DNA of 64,000 bases from Nymphaea colorata (Eukaryota; Streptophyta; Magnoliopsida; Nymphaeales; Nymphaeaceae), in the NCBI RefSeq assembly GCF_008831285.2, contig NC_045145.1, forward strand, positions 16,632,040 to 16,696,039. The letters are read 5' to 3'. The notes under the pieces were generated by a model. The model searched no databases. It was not told the DNA's origin and saw only the letters and a program-made list of their open reading frames with translations. The position numbers and the translations under genes are program-made. This document shows, piece by piece, positions 11,304 through 26,300 of this stretch (within the stretch, counting starts at the first letter, position 1; every line of letters starts with the position of its first letter).

Positions 11304-14300
11304 TTATAACTTTTTAATTTGCTGGCCCACTTGTATGCTCTCTTTAATTGGCTTCTGCAGAGGCTTTAATGCCTCCATTATCTCAGCAAAGGATGGACGC
11401 AACTTTGGATCACTACAAGATGGAGATATATTTTACAATGCAGGCAGTTGAGTTACACAAAGTAAAGAATTTTGATAATACAAGCTCACTTTTTCCAGGA
11501 TAACACAAGATAACTTATTTCAGGACAGGTAGGATGGTCAAAGCATAAATTTTACTAACGTAATGCTCTTACCAAAATACAAGGAAGCTGGACGAATAGA
11601 AGACTTCAGGGAACACAATTTATAAGATGGTAACTAAAGTGATTGTCCTGAGGATGCAAAGGATGTTAGTGCATATTTGATGCACTCAGGGAGCCACCCA
11701 CACAAAGTGGGTGCAACGTAACATGACTTGTGTAGTTGCTTTTGCACAAAGTGGGTGCAATGTAACATGACGCATGGTGTTGTAAATAAGGCAGAATTTT
11801 TGGAGCAGCAGAGGGCTGCGTCAGGGGGATCCTCTATCATTATATCTTGTTCATAATAACTATAAAGGTCTTTCCAAGAGGAATAAAGAGAAAGTAATGA
11901 ACAGGAAGATATGGCCCGTGCCAAGATCAAAGCACAGTATCTTCTCTGTCATGTTTGCAGACGATGTTATGTTGTTCAATCGGGAAACCCGCAGATCTAT
12001 TCAGGCCATTAAAAATGATGCCAGAGGAATTGGAAGCCAAAACTAGTCTTACCGTTGACAACAAATTCCAAAATGATATGACGTAACATTCTGGAATGGA
12101 AAAAGTCGAATGCTGCAAAATTAGGATAGGGTAAAGAGGCTTGGGGCTGCCTTTAATAACAGGGGACCTCACGGACGAGCCTTGCAGAGAAACGTTGGTT
12201 ATTGGGGAAGTTCATATGGAAGTTAACTAATAGGAAATTTGGAAGGTTAATATGCCTTCTTGTGGGGGAAAACTATGTCTCATAAAGCATAATCTTGCCA
12301 CTATACCAATTTTTGGTTGCAGGTAAACCAAAATTCCCAGAGCAACCATTGAACAGCTTGAAAGATGTATGACCATGTTTTTATGGGGAGAAGAACAAAT
12401 TTCTAGAGCATGCTGGTTCATGTATCTTGCATGCGATAACAAACTCCCCACCCGTGCCAATATGCAGAAGAGAGGAATGCAGCTGGCTAATTGGTGCTCT
12501 ATTTGTGGAAAGGATGAAGAAACAAATAGGCTTTCTGTTTGACGGCAGCTGAGCAGTGAAAGTATGGGATCGGGTCGTGAGGAAATTTGGGAGAAGAATT
12601 CTGTGGAAGGATGCTAAGAATGAAATATAGTTCTGAATCAAAGTGCACATGAACCAGAAATGGCTGGCAAAATGGTATAACCGGGTGCAGTTCAGCTCTA
12701 CGGACATGCCAATTGAAGTGGGAAGGCTAGTGAAGAGGTGGTGGTGTTAAGTCCTGTAGCAAACATCAGACAGGGTAATGATCGGCTGCACCTGGTGTCC
12801 TTTTTTGCCAGTGCAACTGGCTGATGCAACGTGTAAGCAGGAGGCTGTGTTCTGACCTCCTAGTTGGCAGTTGCCCTAGCTCACTGATGTATGTATTGCA
12901 TCCTCGTTTTCCTTTTTTGTATAGGTGCTCATCTAACTCCATTTTTTTATGCACACACTATTCACTGGCAATAAAGGTCACGAGACCAACTCCCAGCCAA
13001 CTTTCCGTTGGATAACACAAGCTAAGAATTATGGGAGAAACGCACCCAGCCATGCACCCAATCCTTCAGGAACACCCAATCCTACTCATAAGATCATGTT
13101 TTTCAGTTTCCTTTCAACAAGCAGTTTTAATTCCCACGACTTAAAACTTCAGAAGAAAAAATAGCTTTTAGTTCAGAACTTCTCAATACGCAGAAGTGAC
13201 TTTGTAAGAACTTTGAATGAATGAAAGGCCGCAGTTTAGAAGTTTGAGATATTCTGTACCGTAAGTAAAAATAACCAATTCAAAAGTCATTTGACCATTA
13301 AAGCACATTTGTTGGTTAGTTTGGCAGAAAAACACTTGTAAACATCGTTTTCTATGAGGTAAGACAAAAGCGTCGGGAGGAAGGACCATCCCCGTATGAC
13401 TGACTGCTATACTTGACTCGTTCAATTTTAGATGAGTGATAGAGACCCTAATAAAAACATTTAATCCAGCAAATCCACAAGAAGGCCTTTCAGTTTATCC
13501 AATCTGTTCAATAGATAAATCACTCTGCAAACTTTTACCTGCTCATAGGAGATGAGCTTGGGCCTAAGCATCTGATTCAATTGCCTAAAGTGCCATCCGA
13601 TTTTTATCAGTACAGACCTGCCAATGTGGGACCAACTAAACTAGAAGCATTCACATTACTGGGAGGCTTATGTATCACAGTACTAGAGTTTAAGACTAAT
13701 ATTATGTATTAAACATCATTTATTTGAATAACCTTTTTAGGTTTGATGACTCCCCACACTCCTTAAAATCTTATGCTGCGGGGAAAAAATGTGAGATGAC
13801 ACATTAAAAATAATGTGTACTGCAACTAGATTCAGGAAGTAAAAAGGTGTAAGTGATACTTACGTTTCCCAACACTTTGTTATTATCTCTGCAATGGCTG
13901 AGTCCACACCATTTGGAATTTCAAGACGACGATTTTGAAAACCGACAGCACCCACAACCTGCATTGGGTTCATTCCAGCCCACGGTTGTTGCAAGGTTGT
14001 GATCTCCCATAAAATGACTCCAAAGCTATAGATGTCACACCTTCAAGTTACGGACCATATATGCTCTTAGCTATGACATCCCATAACAAACAGAAAATGT
14101 GTCGGGGTAACATCTAAGGTCTTCATGTTAATGAAAGGATACAAGCTATTGGTGTTTGATTATAACTTACCTTTCATCCGAAGGTTCATTCCGAAGTACT
14201 TCAGGAGCCATCCATTCTGCCTGTGGAGAACAACAAGAATTACAAATATGAAGCAATTCTGTTGAAAATTTACATCTCAACACGAATGTGAAACAGGGTT

Positions 14301-17300
14301 TGGCACTTCAAGTCAATTATTCATGAGCAAGACAAAAACCCAAAAAACATGATGTCAGCAACCAAAGGTCCAAAAGTATGACCATTTAAAATGAACAAGG
14401 TTATAGTGCCTCACTATCATGAATAAGACGTAAGTGTGACAACTTAGAAATGACAGGTAATGATATTGCAGAGTTAGCTCACTGTCAAGTAAAAAAATTC
14501 GAGGAAACAAAACATAATTGTCAGAAGCTTAGACACTGACTCACTGAGTCATGCAAAAGCTTAATGTATATGACAACCTTGAACAGGTTTTGATGACAAT
14601 GAGTTATGGTTCATCAAATTCTTGGACGCTTTAACTACCTCAACTTTTGAAACCTTCTAAAGAAATGGTTGAGAGTTTAAGAAAAGTACATAAATTCAAC
14701 ATTCTTGAAAGGTGATATCGAGATGCTTGCAGCATTTTTTGCTTCACATACTTGCTCTTGGTACACAGCCTTAAAACTCTTAATGCCACTACCACTACAT
14801 AACTCTAAGGAAACAAGTGTGCCTTATTGATAGGTAGATCCTTAATGTCAGCACTATGGCCCATTTGTTTCTTCACTTTCATTTGTTACCTTTATGTAGA
14901 GTAATCTAATCCATCATGATCAACAATTAGACAATCCCTCCAAAGTACAAGAATCCAATTTCTGCATGCATAAATTCAGGACATAACTTCATGATTTCCC
15001 ACAAAAAAAAAAAGGAAGGATGCGTGATATGCTCTGCAGAGAAAAAGGTAAAAGGAAAGAAAAATGCCAACACATAATGCAACAATTGATTCACCTAAAC
15101 GTCTGTATGAGACACTTCGTTTTGAGCAATATCTCTTTGAGGGACAGAATATAAAATATCTCCATGACAAAAAGTCAACAAGGAACACATGAAGAAATAA
15201 TAATAAATGACATAATAACAACATATAATAGTATCTAAAATTCTTCTTCAAGGACGAAGAAGCTTAGTGATTCCCAAAAATTCATCGACCACAATTTGGA
15301 AATCTATATGTTTCTAGTACCAGTTTTCGTTCTCATGGCAGCTTCATAAAAGAGGAAGAATCTTACCGTGCCAGATGTCGACCTTGAAGAAAGAAAAGTA
15401 CTGTTCTTTATTCGTGATAGTCCAAAATCACAAACCTGAATGCCAATAATAGTAGACTTTAGTGACAAGAAAAGGAGACTAAAATAAACAATTTACTAGA
15501 TGCCTTCAATGAGGAACCATAATCAATACTACCTTCACAACCCAATTCTTGTCGACAAGAAGATTTGGAGACTTTAGATCCCGGTGTACTATAACTGGAG
15601 AACATTTATGCAAATAATTCATCCCACGAGCCTGTCAGCAATATAAAAACAAGTAGTAGTTTTTTCCATCTGGTAGGAATCTACTATTGACATAATTCTT
15701 GAGAAAAAGTAAAGTTTGCAACCATACAACATCAAGTGCCATCCTCAAACGCCTTCTTTCATCTATTTGACAGTTAGACCTATGAAGTAACCTGTATAAA
15801 CTGCCCCTGGAACGCAGAAAGAACGGCAACTGCAGCTTAAACATCCAGAAGAATTTTATGCCAAAATACACTAATAGAAAGGAGGATTATGTGTGTGGTT
15901 CAACAGTTTTCATAAGAAAACTTCTAACTGACAACCTTCAAGCTAAAAATATGCAGTTCATGTGATGACAGCATCTCAGTGAACTTACAGGTTGTCCATT
16001 CACTAGGGAAACTCTCTGGTTCAGCGGGTGGAATCCAATTTGTACGCAAGTTTACCAAATGTAGACAGATGAACTAGGAGATTAGAGATTTCGAAACAAT
16101 TTGCCATTCATGTCCTTTTATTGCATAGAAGGTAGCCAGATAGGTGACTAGTGGAGCTAACACCGATGAACATCATCTTTCAGACAGAGTGAATATTCAT
16201 AGCATGGCTTTACTAAACCAGCAATCAAATGATAGAATGGATTTTCATGTATAGGTCTCAGGCCCGGTCACGTTTTGTTGTTTCTATCCTCCCCTTTGTT
16301 TCATGTTATTTGTGAATATTTTTATTTTGAAAAATCTACTTTCTACTCATCAAAATGGAAACCTCCAATTTGAGAATAGACACTGTAACAGCCAAAAGAA
16401 TTTGTTGACTGGCCATAAAGAATGGTGAGAAAAATCCAAACCCTTGAATGCTACATGCATATACAGACCAGACTTCAGGGGAAGCCTGAAACAGTCAGCT
16501 TTAAGGACAAACATAAAAGGGACATGTAGGATTTGAATAAAGCATCACTTTGGCTGCACTGGCATTTAAACTCTTTAGATGCAAGTAAAGACAATCATAG
16601 CAGAAAACAGAGTCTTGATAAATATGACACTGACATGCAGTTTCAGCAAGATGCAAGTAAAGAGTAAAGATAATCATAGCAGAAAAACAGAGTCTTGATA
16701 AATAATCACACTGACATGCAGTTTCAGCAAGATGCAAGTAAAGAGTAAAGATAATCATAGCAGAAAAACAGAGTCTTGATAAGTAATGACACTGACATGC
16801 AGTTTCAGCAAGTCTGGATTTAACTCTCATATTCACTGGCTAAAGGATAAATGTATAGATCTGAAAGACTAAACCAGCCAATTGTTGCTATAGAGTAAGT
16901 AAATATTTCTAAAATGTATTGATGCGAAGGTAGAAAACCATCAAGCTCACTAAATTACAACAAAATTGTTGTAAGTAAAACAAAGCTACATAAGTTCTGG
17001 CATACCTAGGGAGGTATTCTGTAACGATTGAAAGGTTAGGAACACGTGTTACAGCTCCCATAAAGAGGACAACATTAGGATGCCTTAACCTTTTCATAAT
17101 CCTCACCTTGGAAAGAGAAAAATAACCAAATCAGCTGTCATTTCCATTTCACAAATGACAAGCAAAACGACATGGCATAAAATGGTCACAAGATGATGTC
17201 ACTGTTAATAGGAGAAATCAAATGCTGTCACAAAAAAAAAAGACACTGGAGTTACTAACAAAAGCAAATTAAGATAAAAAATGAATTTTAAAAACTGCTA

Positions 17301-20300
17301 AGACAGAGACGTAAAAGGAATCAGTCCCCTTACATGCATAAAAAGATGAAATATCTGCAACTGAGCACATGAAATGTCATTAGAATTGGAAACCTTATTT
17401 TCTGAAAGAAATTTCTACATAATTCAGTTACATGAGCAGACAGGCCAATTGATGAAAATGGCCCGCCACAAATTCATTAAGGTATTCAGAAATGTGATAA
17501 ACCACATACTACCAATATCACCATGAAGGAACAGACCTAGCTCAGTTGACTCCTGAAGATCAAGAATCACTCCATAAAGATCAAGAATCACCCCACGGTA
17601 TAGGTGTGGAAGCCAGATTAGTAGACCATAGTCTCAGGATCAAACACTACAGGGTAAATGCTCACCCTGCATGTCTAAAAACAAACTAGTCCAGCCAGCA
17701 GAAAACAGTCGATTTAAATCATTGAAACATGCGTAGTCATATCAGTTAAATCATAAAGCTAAAATAGAAAAACAATCATCCAACAGCATCATACGATATT
17801 GTATATATGCATTACTACAGGCAACGTGAAGTGTTCCTAAATTTGACCAAATGTCTATCAGTTTACAGCCTACAGATTGTCATTTGTCACTGCAACAAGA
17901 AAAGTTTAACATATGTGCAATTACTGTTTAAGGAAATCATAGATTACCAAGCAACCTGTGTAACAGGCAAAAGGTCAGATTTATAGACAAGAACTAGGAA
18001 TGTTTATGCAATCAAAAAGTATAGATCATAGAATGCCACATGAGATTTTGTTGAAAAACTTCTTCTAGTGCTGAAGCAGTGAAAAGGTTATTCATCATCC
18101 TCATGCTTATGATCACCTTCTGATAGGATTTGCACTTACTCAGCCTTCCTCCTTTCTATCCAACATACAAAACAAGGTTCAAGGTAAGGCTAAGGAGTTT
18201 CATAGTGTTTCTCTATACCTAAACACTTCTTGTGGAAGATGGGACACAACTCAATAAACAAGCAGCAATTCTTTACTCATATAGCACATTAAACAGGAAG
18301 AGGTAAATATGGTGTACACGGTAAAGTTGGAATTTCAGACATAGAGCTTCGCAGTTCAGGAAAAAATGCACACGGACACACATATTACTTCATAAGTTCA
18401 TATTGCTTACTCCAAGGTCCTAAACTGAGTACAACAATGTGAACAAACAATTTAACCCGTACTTCTTATCTGGAGTTGACATTTCAAAGGCCGAGCTTGG
18501 GGAAAGTGATTGGGAATAGTTTCTCCCACAATATCTAAACAGCATTTCATAAGATCAGTCCTTGCATTTGAGGCCACTTTTGTCATTCTTATCATTGATC
18601 ATTCTCCATTTTCAGATCGATTTATTATCTTATTAGACTTGTTGCTTTCTAAATTTTTTGAGGGCATTATCCAACTAGTGGCTAGAAGAATGATTCTTGC
18701 ATTTATTATTCAGGCTAATAATCTCATGCAATGTCACCAAAATGTACCAATAGAGTTTCACAAACACATCCATGTGGACATATAGAGACAAATAAATGAA
18801 CAAAGGGAAAGAACATAAGGAGCACACCTCAGTTTTAAACTCTTCAAGTGCGACACCTGAGAGATCTTGGTTCAGGAATCTCTTAACAGCTACTTCCTTA
18901 AAAATACAGAAGCACATGAGATATTTTTATGCTACGACAATTTAAGATGAGACTCCCAATGAGTGACTTAAGCAAGAAAATTTTCTCATCCAATAGTCAG
19001 TTGTTTGCAGGGCAATATAATAAGATGATATATAATACGACAAGGCCCTTATTTACATTCAAATGTGAGAAGGCCGAATGAGCAGACTGTGCATTCCATG
19101 TGTTGGGTTGAATTTGTTTGTGGAATTCTGCCATTTATTCAGAACATGGAAGGATGGATGCTCCATATTACATATGGAGTGTCAGTCCGTGCCGTCCTGC
19201 TTAATGCAGACAGCATAAAGGGACAAGCCAACACATTCTGGCCTGTTTTTGGAACACGGGGGAATGGGAGGACTGGGTGTTCCTGTTCTGTGTGTTCCAG
19301 AAATGGCAAACAAACGTCCTTTGAGGGTGAGGCCTCTAAACCATGAGAACAAGAATATTCATCTTCCAAACAAACTTATCCAATGCAAAGCACCTTTTGA
19401 TGTTTATTTTGCATGTCATCATAAAGCAATTTAGACAACCATTAGGATCATCCTTTTATTATTGAAAGTTTGAAGAGAGCTGCGTGTATGCCTGCATGTC
19501 TGTGTGATAATGTGAATACTCAGCATCCACTTAACCTAAAGGGTGTAAAAGTTAAGAAGCCAAAAGACATGCACAGTACTTGAAAAGACAAAAAGAAAAG
19601 TTTCATCTGAAGCGCCTTTTTTCATTAATTTTGAAACATAGTTCTGAATTTCTCATTTGGCGGCATTGGTTGCTCAAAACTGCTAAACGCAGGTCAACCT
19701 TAGCCGTTTACTCCTTTTCCATGATAGCAAATAATCACCCTCAACTTGAGAACCACCAAATATTAGGATCTTGAAAAAGCATAAATTTTTAGCCAAAATT
19801 TCGACAATATATGCACAATTGTTTAATGCACACATATAAGTATATGCATGTATAGTTGTACATATGTGGGCATTACAAGCATGTAGTCTATGTCACACAG
19901 GTGCAAGGTGCAGGTGCAGTAATTATCAAAATTTCACGTGTGCGCAATGTTATCCGTATCGTACGATACGGACGCGTATTGTACGATACGTATCGTATAG
20001 GTCAAGAAAACCTATACGATACGTGTTTGAAACACGATACGCGTCCGTATCGTACGATACGGGAGAAAACACATATTTCTTTATTTTTTAAAAGTTTAAA
20101 CACTCCTCCCCCTCTCTCTTCTTGTATTTAAAGACTCCAATAGAAGTAGGAGGGAGAGATTTTGCCCATTTTCATAAAAAATAACCAAGGATTCATCAAT
20201 TTGGAAGATATTATCGTTGAATCAGGAAAGATGATAACTATATGTTTTGAACTTATAAAATTGTGATGTAATCTAAGTCCTAAGATTCTATAAAATTTTC

Positions 20301-23300
20301 AAGTTTAAAATCGTGATGGATGCTTATATGTTATTCTTGAAAATTTGATTTCTTATTTTGGAATGTGTCGTTAATACACATGAATGTTCCTTATGTATGA
20401 TAATCTTTTTAATATTTGAATACATTTTTCTTAATTTCTGATTTTTTGTTCATTTTTTTCAGATTTTTAATGATTTTTCTCTACTTTTTATGATTTTTAA
20501 ATATTTTTTAAAATTAAAAAAATAATTTTATGATATGCTACGCTACGTTTGCGATACGTTACGATACGGCGTATAGGTCGGCCCGACCGATACGCGATAC
20601 GCTACGCCTTTTATAACATTGCGTGTGCGGGTTCAGGGAGATATATATATATATATATATATATAGTCCTGTTATATAATTTTTTGATAACTTTATTTGT
20701 CCACATTTTCTCTTTTCATTTGTTAGTCATTACCATTATTGTAAATAAGGTTTTATTTTTAGGGCTATTTTAATCCAAATTTCAAAGGGTATGGACCTCT
20801 TTTGAAAACTGAAATGAATGTGCCATCCTTTTAAAAGGACGACACAGACAACAAAGGTTGTCTCTTATCAAATGGAATTAAAAGAGAGAGCTCATACTTA
20901 AAGACGACAAAGGGTGCTGTCCTTGATAAAATGAGAGAGAGAGAGAGGGGGGGGGGGGGGGGGGGTTTGCAAAAAAAAAAATTAGAAGAAGCATTTTCAT
21001 CTGAGCCATTGGCCTCCTTGGGCATGGGCTGGCATGATAGGGAGGCGGGCTCTACCTTTGGTGGAAGGCAATGGACGTGTCAGGAGATTTGGGGCCACCT
21101 AACCCCATGGATTAGTTGTCGATCACTAGAGAGAAAGCCATAGCAGTAAGCATCATCACTGTTACGTAGCTGATCACCTATCACCAGAAGCAGCAAGACC
21201 AGAAGGACGCTGATGAATCGGTGCAGGTAATGTAGGTTTTCTTTTTCTTTTTTTCAACTCACTGTAAATACCCACCATGGACAAAAAAGAGTGGGTGAAA
21301 TCAGTGGTATCCTCTATCACACGGTACCCGCACGGTACGGGTACGGGTACGGCAGGGTACTGCGTTGACCGTACCGGGTGCGGTCAACGCACCCAAGGTC
21401 ATTTTTGACCTTTTTCAAACTCGGTCAATGTTGACTGAGTCCAAATTTGTCCAATTTTAATGTTAACGATTTTTACATTTTAACTTTTTAAACCATTTTA
21501 ACGTTAAAATTTTCGAAACCCTCATTTTAATGTCCCACTTCCCTCTTTTTTCTTCATTTTAACTTCTATATATGTATGTGCATGTGTGTGTACGGCCGTA
21601 CCCCCGCACCCAATTTTTTTAAAAATGGTCTGTACCCGTACCCGCACCGGCACCCGTACCCGTACCTATGTGACATAGGTGGTATCCAACTCAGTCAATG
21701 CGGAAGCGGTGCCTGGTTTGGCATGTTTATGTTACATAGCATGAAGTACAAAACACTGCATGACGCATGATTTACATGGAAATGCAGCATCAATAGTACT
21801 ATTTTAAAAGTTATCACACATAGAAACAATGTAAAAATGACAATCCAAGATCAAATAAACATACCGTTCCATGCCAATCTCCTCTATAAACTTCCCCATA
21901 AGATCCTGCACAATATAAAATCATCATGCCGACAAGGTCTTAGGATCATGATACGTTGAGGCATTCTTGTGATACTAATGACAAAAAAATTTAATTTTTA
22001 AAGGAATCAAAATTTGATAAGTATTGTGCTGAAGTATAATACCTAATCCTATACGCTCACCCAAGATGACTTCCTCCCACAGAATTTCAAACTCAGTTGC
22101 ATCATCGAGCACCAAACCAGCGTTGGAAATTTCATTCCCAATAGATTTGTTTGATTTTGCCTCATCCTCATGATGTGCAGAACTTATCCCTTGTTCACCA
22201 CCATCAGCTAAATAAGCAGCCACTTCATGAGGATTTTTTATCTGTGACGCTTCAGCTTCCCCATTAATTTGACAATTAACAACAGCAGTTGTAGCCACCA
22301 AAGCAGCAGCAGTAGCCGTTGCTGCAGCTGCCAGAGGAATTTCAATGTTTCGGTTGCCACCAGATTTGGCTGCAGCAACTACCACAGAAGATGCAACAAC
22401 AGCAGCTGTTGCAGCAGCTGCAGCAACAGGAATTTGACTTTTGAGTTTGAAAACAGGCTTCTCCTCTAGAATTGGACCTGGCAAAGTAGATTCTTCACAC
22501 TGAGATGAGACCTGGAATGCTGCATTTGTTTCTCCAATATCAATTGGAAGATGGGATCCGAAATCCTCCACAAGGTTTTGCTGCTCCAATGGCCTTAACT
22601 GAACGGTGTTTGATGGAATGCCATGTGAAGGTACAGGAGGCAGCACATAGCCTGTGCCAAGATTTGCTTGTTCTGCATTAAGGGTCCCATTTCTATCCTT
22701 TTCCTCACTGACATCTTCAGACCATCCACTGTCCGTGTTCAACTGAATTTCCAGAATATTGGCTGGACGCTCAGAGAATAATCTGGAAGGAGCAACAATT
22801 CCGCTTTCAAGTAGCACATCATATAGCTTCTCTGCTAACTTTGGGTTCTCCTTTGCAGCATGAACCATGTACTGTGAAACATCTTTTGCTTTCATCCTCC
22901 TCGCAGCTGGGGAGCCAATGCCTTCCGTCCAAGAAGGAGATCTGACATGAGCATAAGGATATCTCTGCTTAGAGGAGGATAATGATTCCAAGTCCTCCTT
23001 CAAGGGATTCATAAAATCCCCTAAGACCACATCAGTTTCCTGACCGCTACATGATGTAGGCTGCCTTCGCATAGAATTAGCTCCATAAGTCTCACCAGAA
23101 CTTGGCTCATCCAAATCATTCTCACGACCTACCTCATCTTTGGAAGGAATACATTCCCCAGAACAAAAAGTCACCTCTTTTTGTGCATAACCCTCAAAGG
23201 AAGTTGTAGCACCTGAAGATGTATATAATGCATTAAGATTTTCCACACCTTCAGGAAACGAATCATCTGCAGTGATAGCTGCTTCACACTCAGTCTGCGC

Positions 23301-26300
23301 TGTAAGTGCATCTGATGGAATGAGACTACCAGGGACACCCATAAGATCAACAATGTACTCTCTGCCACAACTATATTTTCATCAGCAAAAGGAAACTCAC
23401 ATTTATATTTCCTGACGTTATAACTTATAAGTCTGACCATGAAATCAGAAAAACAAGCATAGATGTGTAAGGTGTGAGAGAAACACATAAAAGGGAATCT
23501 GACGGCATTCCAATTTGTAAGGACACCAGAAATATTGGAAGCTCCACTATCTTTGGATGAGAACAACACAACACAGTCAAGATTGTGTTAAATGAAACCA
23601 ACATGAAATTCTTCCAGTTAAACATGTCACGAAAAAAAATATGTTTTGGTGATTAAACGTAATCCAGCTCTACTTAACTTCAGAAATGAATTAACCAAAG
23701 GAAGCTGGAATGAGTAATTTAATGTCTACAATCTTTATTTCAGCCTGAAAGTTCTGACCACCATAACATGGAGAATATGGGTATAAGGGCATATTTACCT
23801 TCCATCATCAATCTTAACAATATTCATTGCAACATCATCTGATCCTGTATGCTGCCTCCCTTTCACCAAACGACACGAGATCCCAACAGCATCTGCCAAA
23901 ACCTGAAGTTCAAAACATTCTTGTGTTTAATCAGTCATAAAATGGAATTTCAAAGAAGCAAGCAGCAGAGTGCTGACCCAATTTCACATAATTGACAGGA
24001 AATTGCAAGTTGTCAACTTGGACATTGTTCACTTGGTCCAGCCCTTATAGTAAGTTAACCATATAGGAGAACGAAATAGATACCAACCACCTTTTCTTCA
24101 CTGGATCCTACTGACATATGCTCATAATTGAATGACTTGTGCAGTTAAAGAAAGTCAAATAAACCAATAGAAAAGTCAAATGTCAGTCCTACTGAACTGA
24201 AAATTAATCCAACTCGATGCACCTCTGAGTCTAAAATCAGGTCATTTTTTTTATTTATTGTATGGCAGAACCAAATAGAACATCATAATGGGTTCAACTA
24301 GATAAGAATCCAAACTAAAATTCACACAGGAAATAACACAAGCCTGATTTCTGAAGACAGCCCCAAATCCATCCTCTATGTACATGAAGCTCTGTACGTG
24401 TGTGCATAAGTGTGTGCCTGTGTACGAGAGAGAAAGAGAGATGATGAGATCATGCACTTACAAGTAGGCACAATATAACAACCTGCCCCCTAGTAGTTTC
24501 GGTTCCAACCCCAAAAAGGCTAGGAACCAAGACAACCATTTATGGTAATCACTTCCTTTATAAACCCTTGAAGATTCATCACAATCTTCAATACGGGACT
24601 AAACATTTGGGGCATGACACAGAACCACAAAACCCATATTGCATAACTTCTATTTCAAGGCACAGAAACATTGCATGCAATTGAGTTGAATTGATTCTGA
24701 AATTATGAATATGACAGTCTATAGTTTCAGTCTAATGATGATAAAAATGCTTTCCACAACCTAATATACCATTTCGTCCAGCTCTAGGGCCAACCATAAA
24801 CCTGCAAGTTTCTACCGGAGACAAATTTTTATGAAATTTAATTTGCACTTCAGAGATATTTCCTTATTGATGTCTAAAGCCACATGAAATGTGGCTGCCC
24901 AGGTCTACGACATTTGGATGTCATCATCGAAACTGCCTACACTAGATAACACAGAGATTAGAGTATCCACAGTCAGAAGATACATGTCCTGCACAGGAAA
25001 CTAGGACAAACGTCTCCACCCCATTCACCTTTATTCTCCACAAAATATGAGCACGACCATGCGAGAAGATATGGTATGACTTTTTGAAAATAAATGATCT
25101 AGTTGATAATTCATTTGGTCGGGATAGACAGACACACAGCCATTCAATTACTTGGAGCACAAGTTTGATCCAGCAGCTGCTTTAATCGGATAAAGTCATG
25201 AAGCTTAAATATGCTTACTAGTATGTTCACTGAAACAAAATGTGTTACAGTTTACTAGGAGATCCAATATACCTACATGTATTTTTCATACATGCCTATC
25301 TGTATAATTATAGATAAAATCATAGTGCAAAAAAATATAGAAGCTGATAATATAGCATCATTTTTTTTTTCCAGGCATTCAATAAGACATACATGGTGGC
25401 ATGAGAGTTGAAAGGACATGAAGATGAGTCCCTTACTTTGAACAACAGTGCCCTATGACGAGCCAAACCAACTGTCAGAGAACCAAGAGGTAAAACCATA
25501 TTACTGTTTGATAATCTTAGCTGATTAGTTAAAGCTCTCCAAGATGCCAACATGCCATCAGGATCTCCAACTGGTCCACCCATGTGATTAGAAACCAAAG
25601 CGGCAATTTTTTGCAGCAGATCTATTCCAACCTTACCATGAGATTCTGATCTTGACTGAAGAGACATCGTCAAAGCTCTCTGTTCGAGTTTTAATAGTTC
25701 AGTGTCGACTTCTCTGTTAACCAAAACAACCTCCCAGCTGATAACACCAGAGACAGGTGTTCCTTGGAGATCAACCAGAGAAGGCATCTTCTCTGTCGTT
25801 GATTTTGCTAGGATTCCATACAGATCATAAAACCCATCTAAGATCTTGTCATCATAATCAAGTGCATTGTAATTCTGTAAAGTGTAAACCATAACTAGCA
25901 TTAGAACATAAACAAGAACTGATATAAACATTTTAAAGGATGCTTCACAAATGTATCTGCATTTTGTGAGCTTTCAAATTCTTCAAATAACATCGTGAAG
26001 ACAAAATGATACAACCAGAACTTCCCATTTTATCCAGATACTAACTCACCAACTTATGATCAATTAGTCTTAGAGAAAATTCACACTATGTGCATCCACT
26101 GGCAATGCAAAAGCAATTGTAGAATTCATGTACAGAAATACTTTATAAGTAGCTTACTTGCCCGGCTAAGTCTAAATTGGCCTATGATGACTGAATGTTT
26201 GATTAAGAAGACACAACATAAATTATACTGGTAAATTTTAAAGATCATGCATCAAGTGTGGCGGAGATAGGGTTTTCTTTCTTAAGGGGGCCGAACATGA

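Noticed and set aside
17535-17700. tRNA-like A box (tagctcagttg) and a weak B box, suggesting a SINE
   Set aside because: The boxes are about 90 bp apart, even allowing for a local duplication too far for a tRNA head, and no target duplication was seen.
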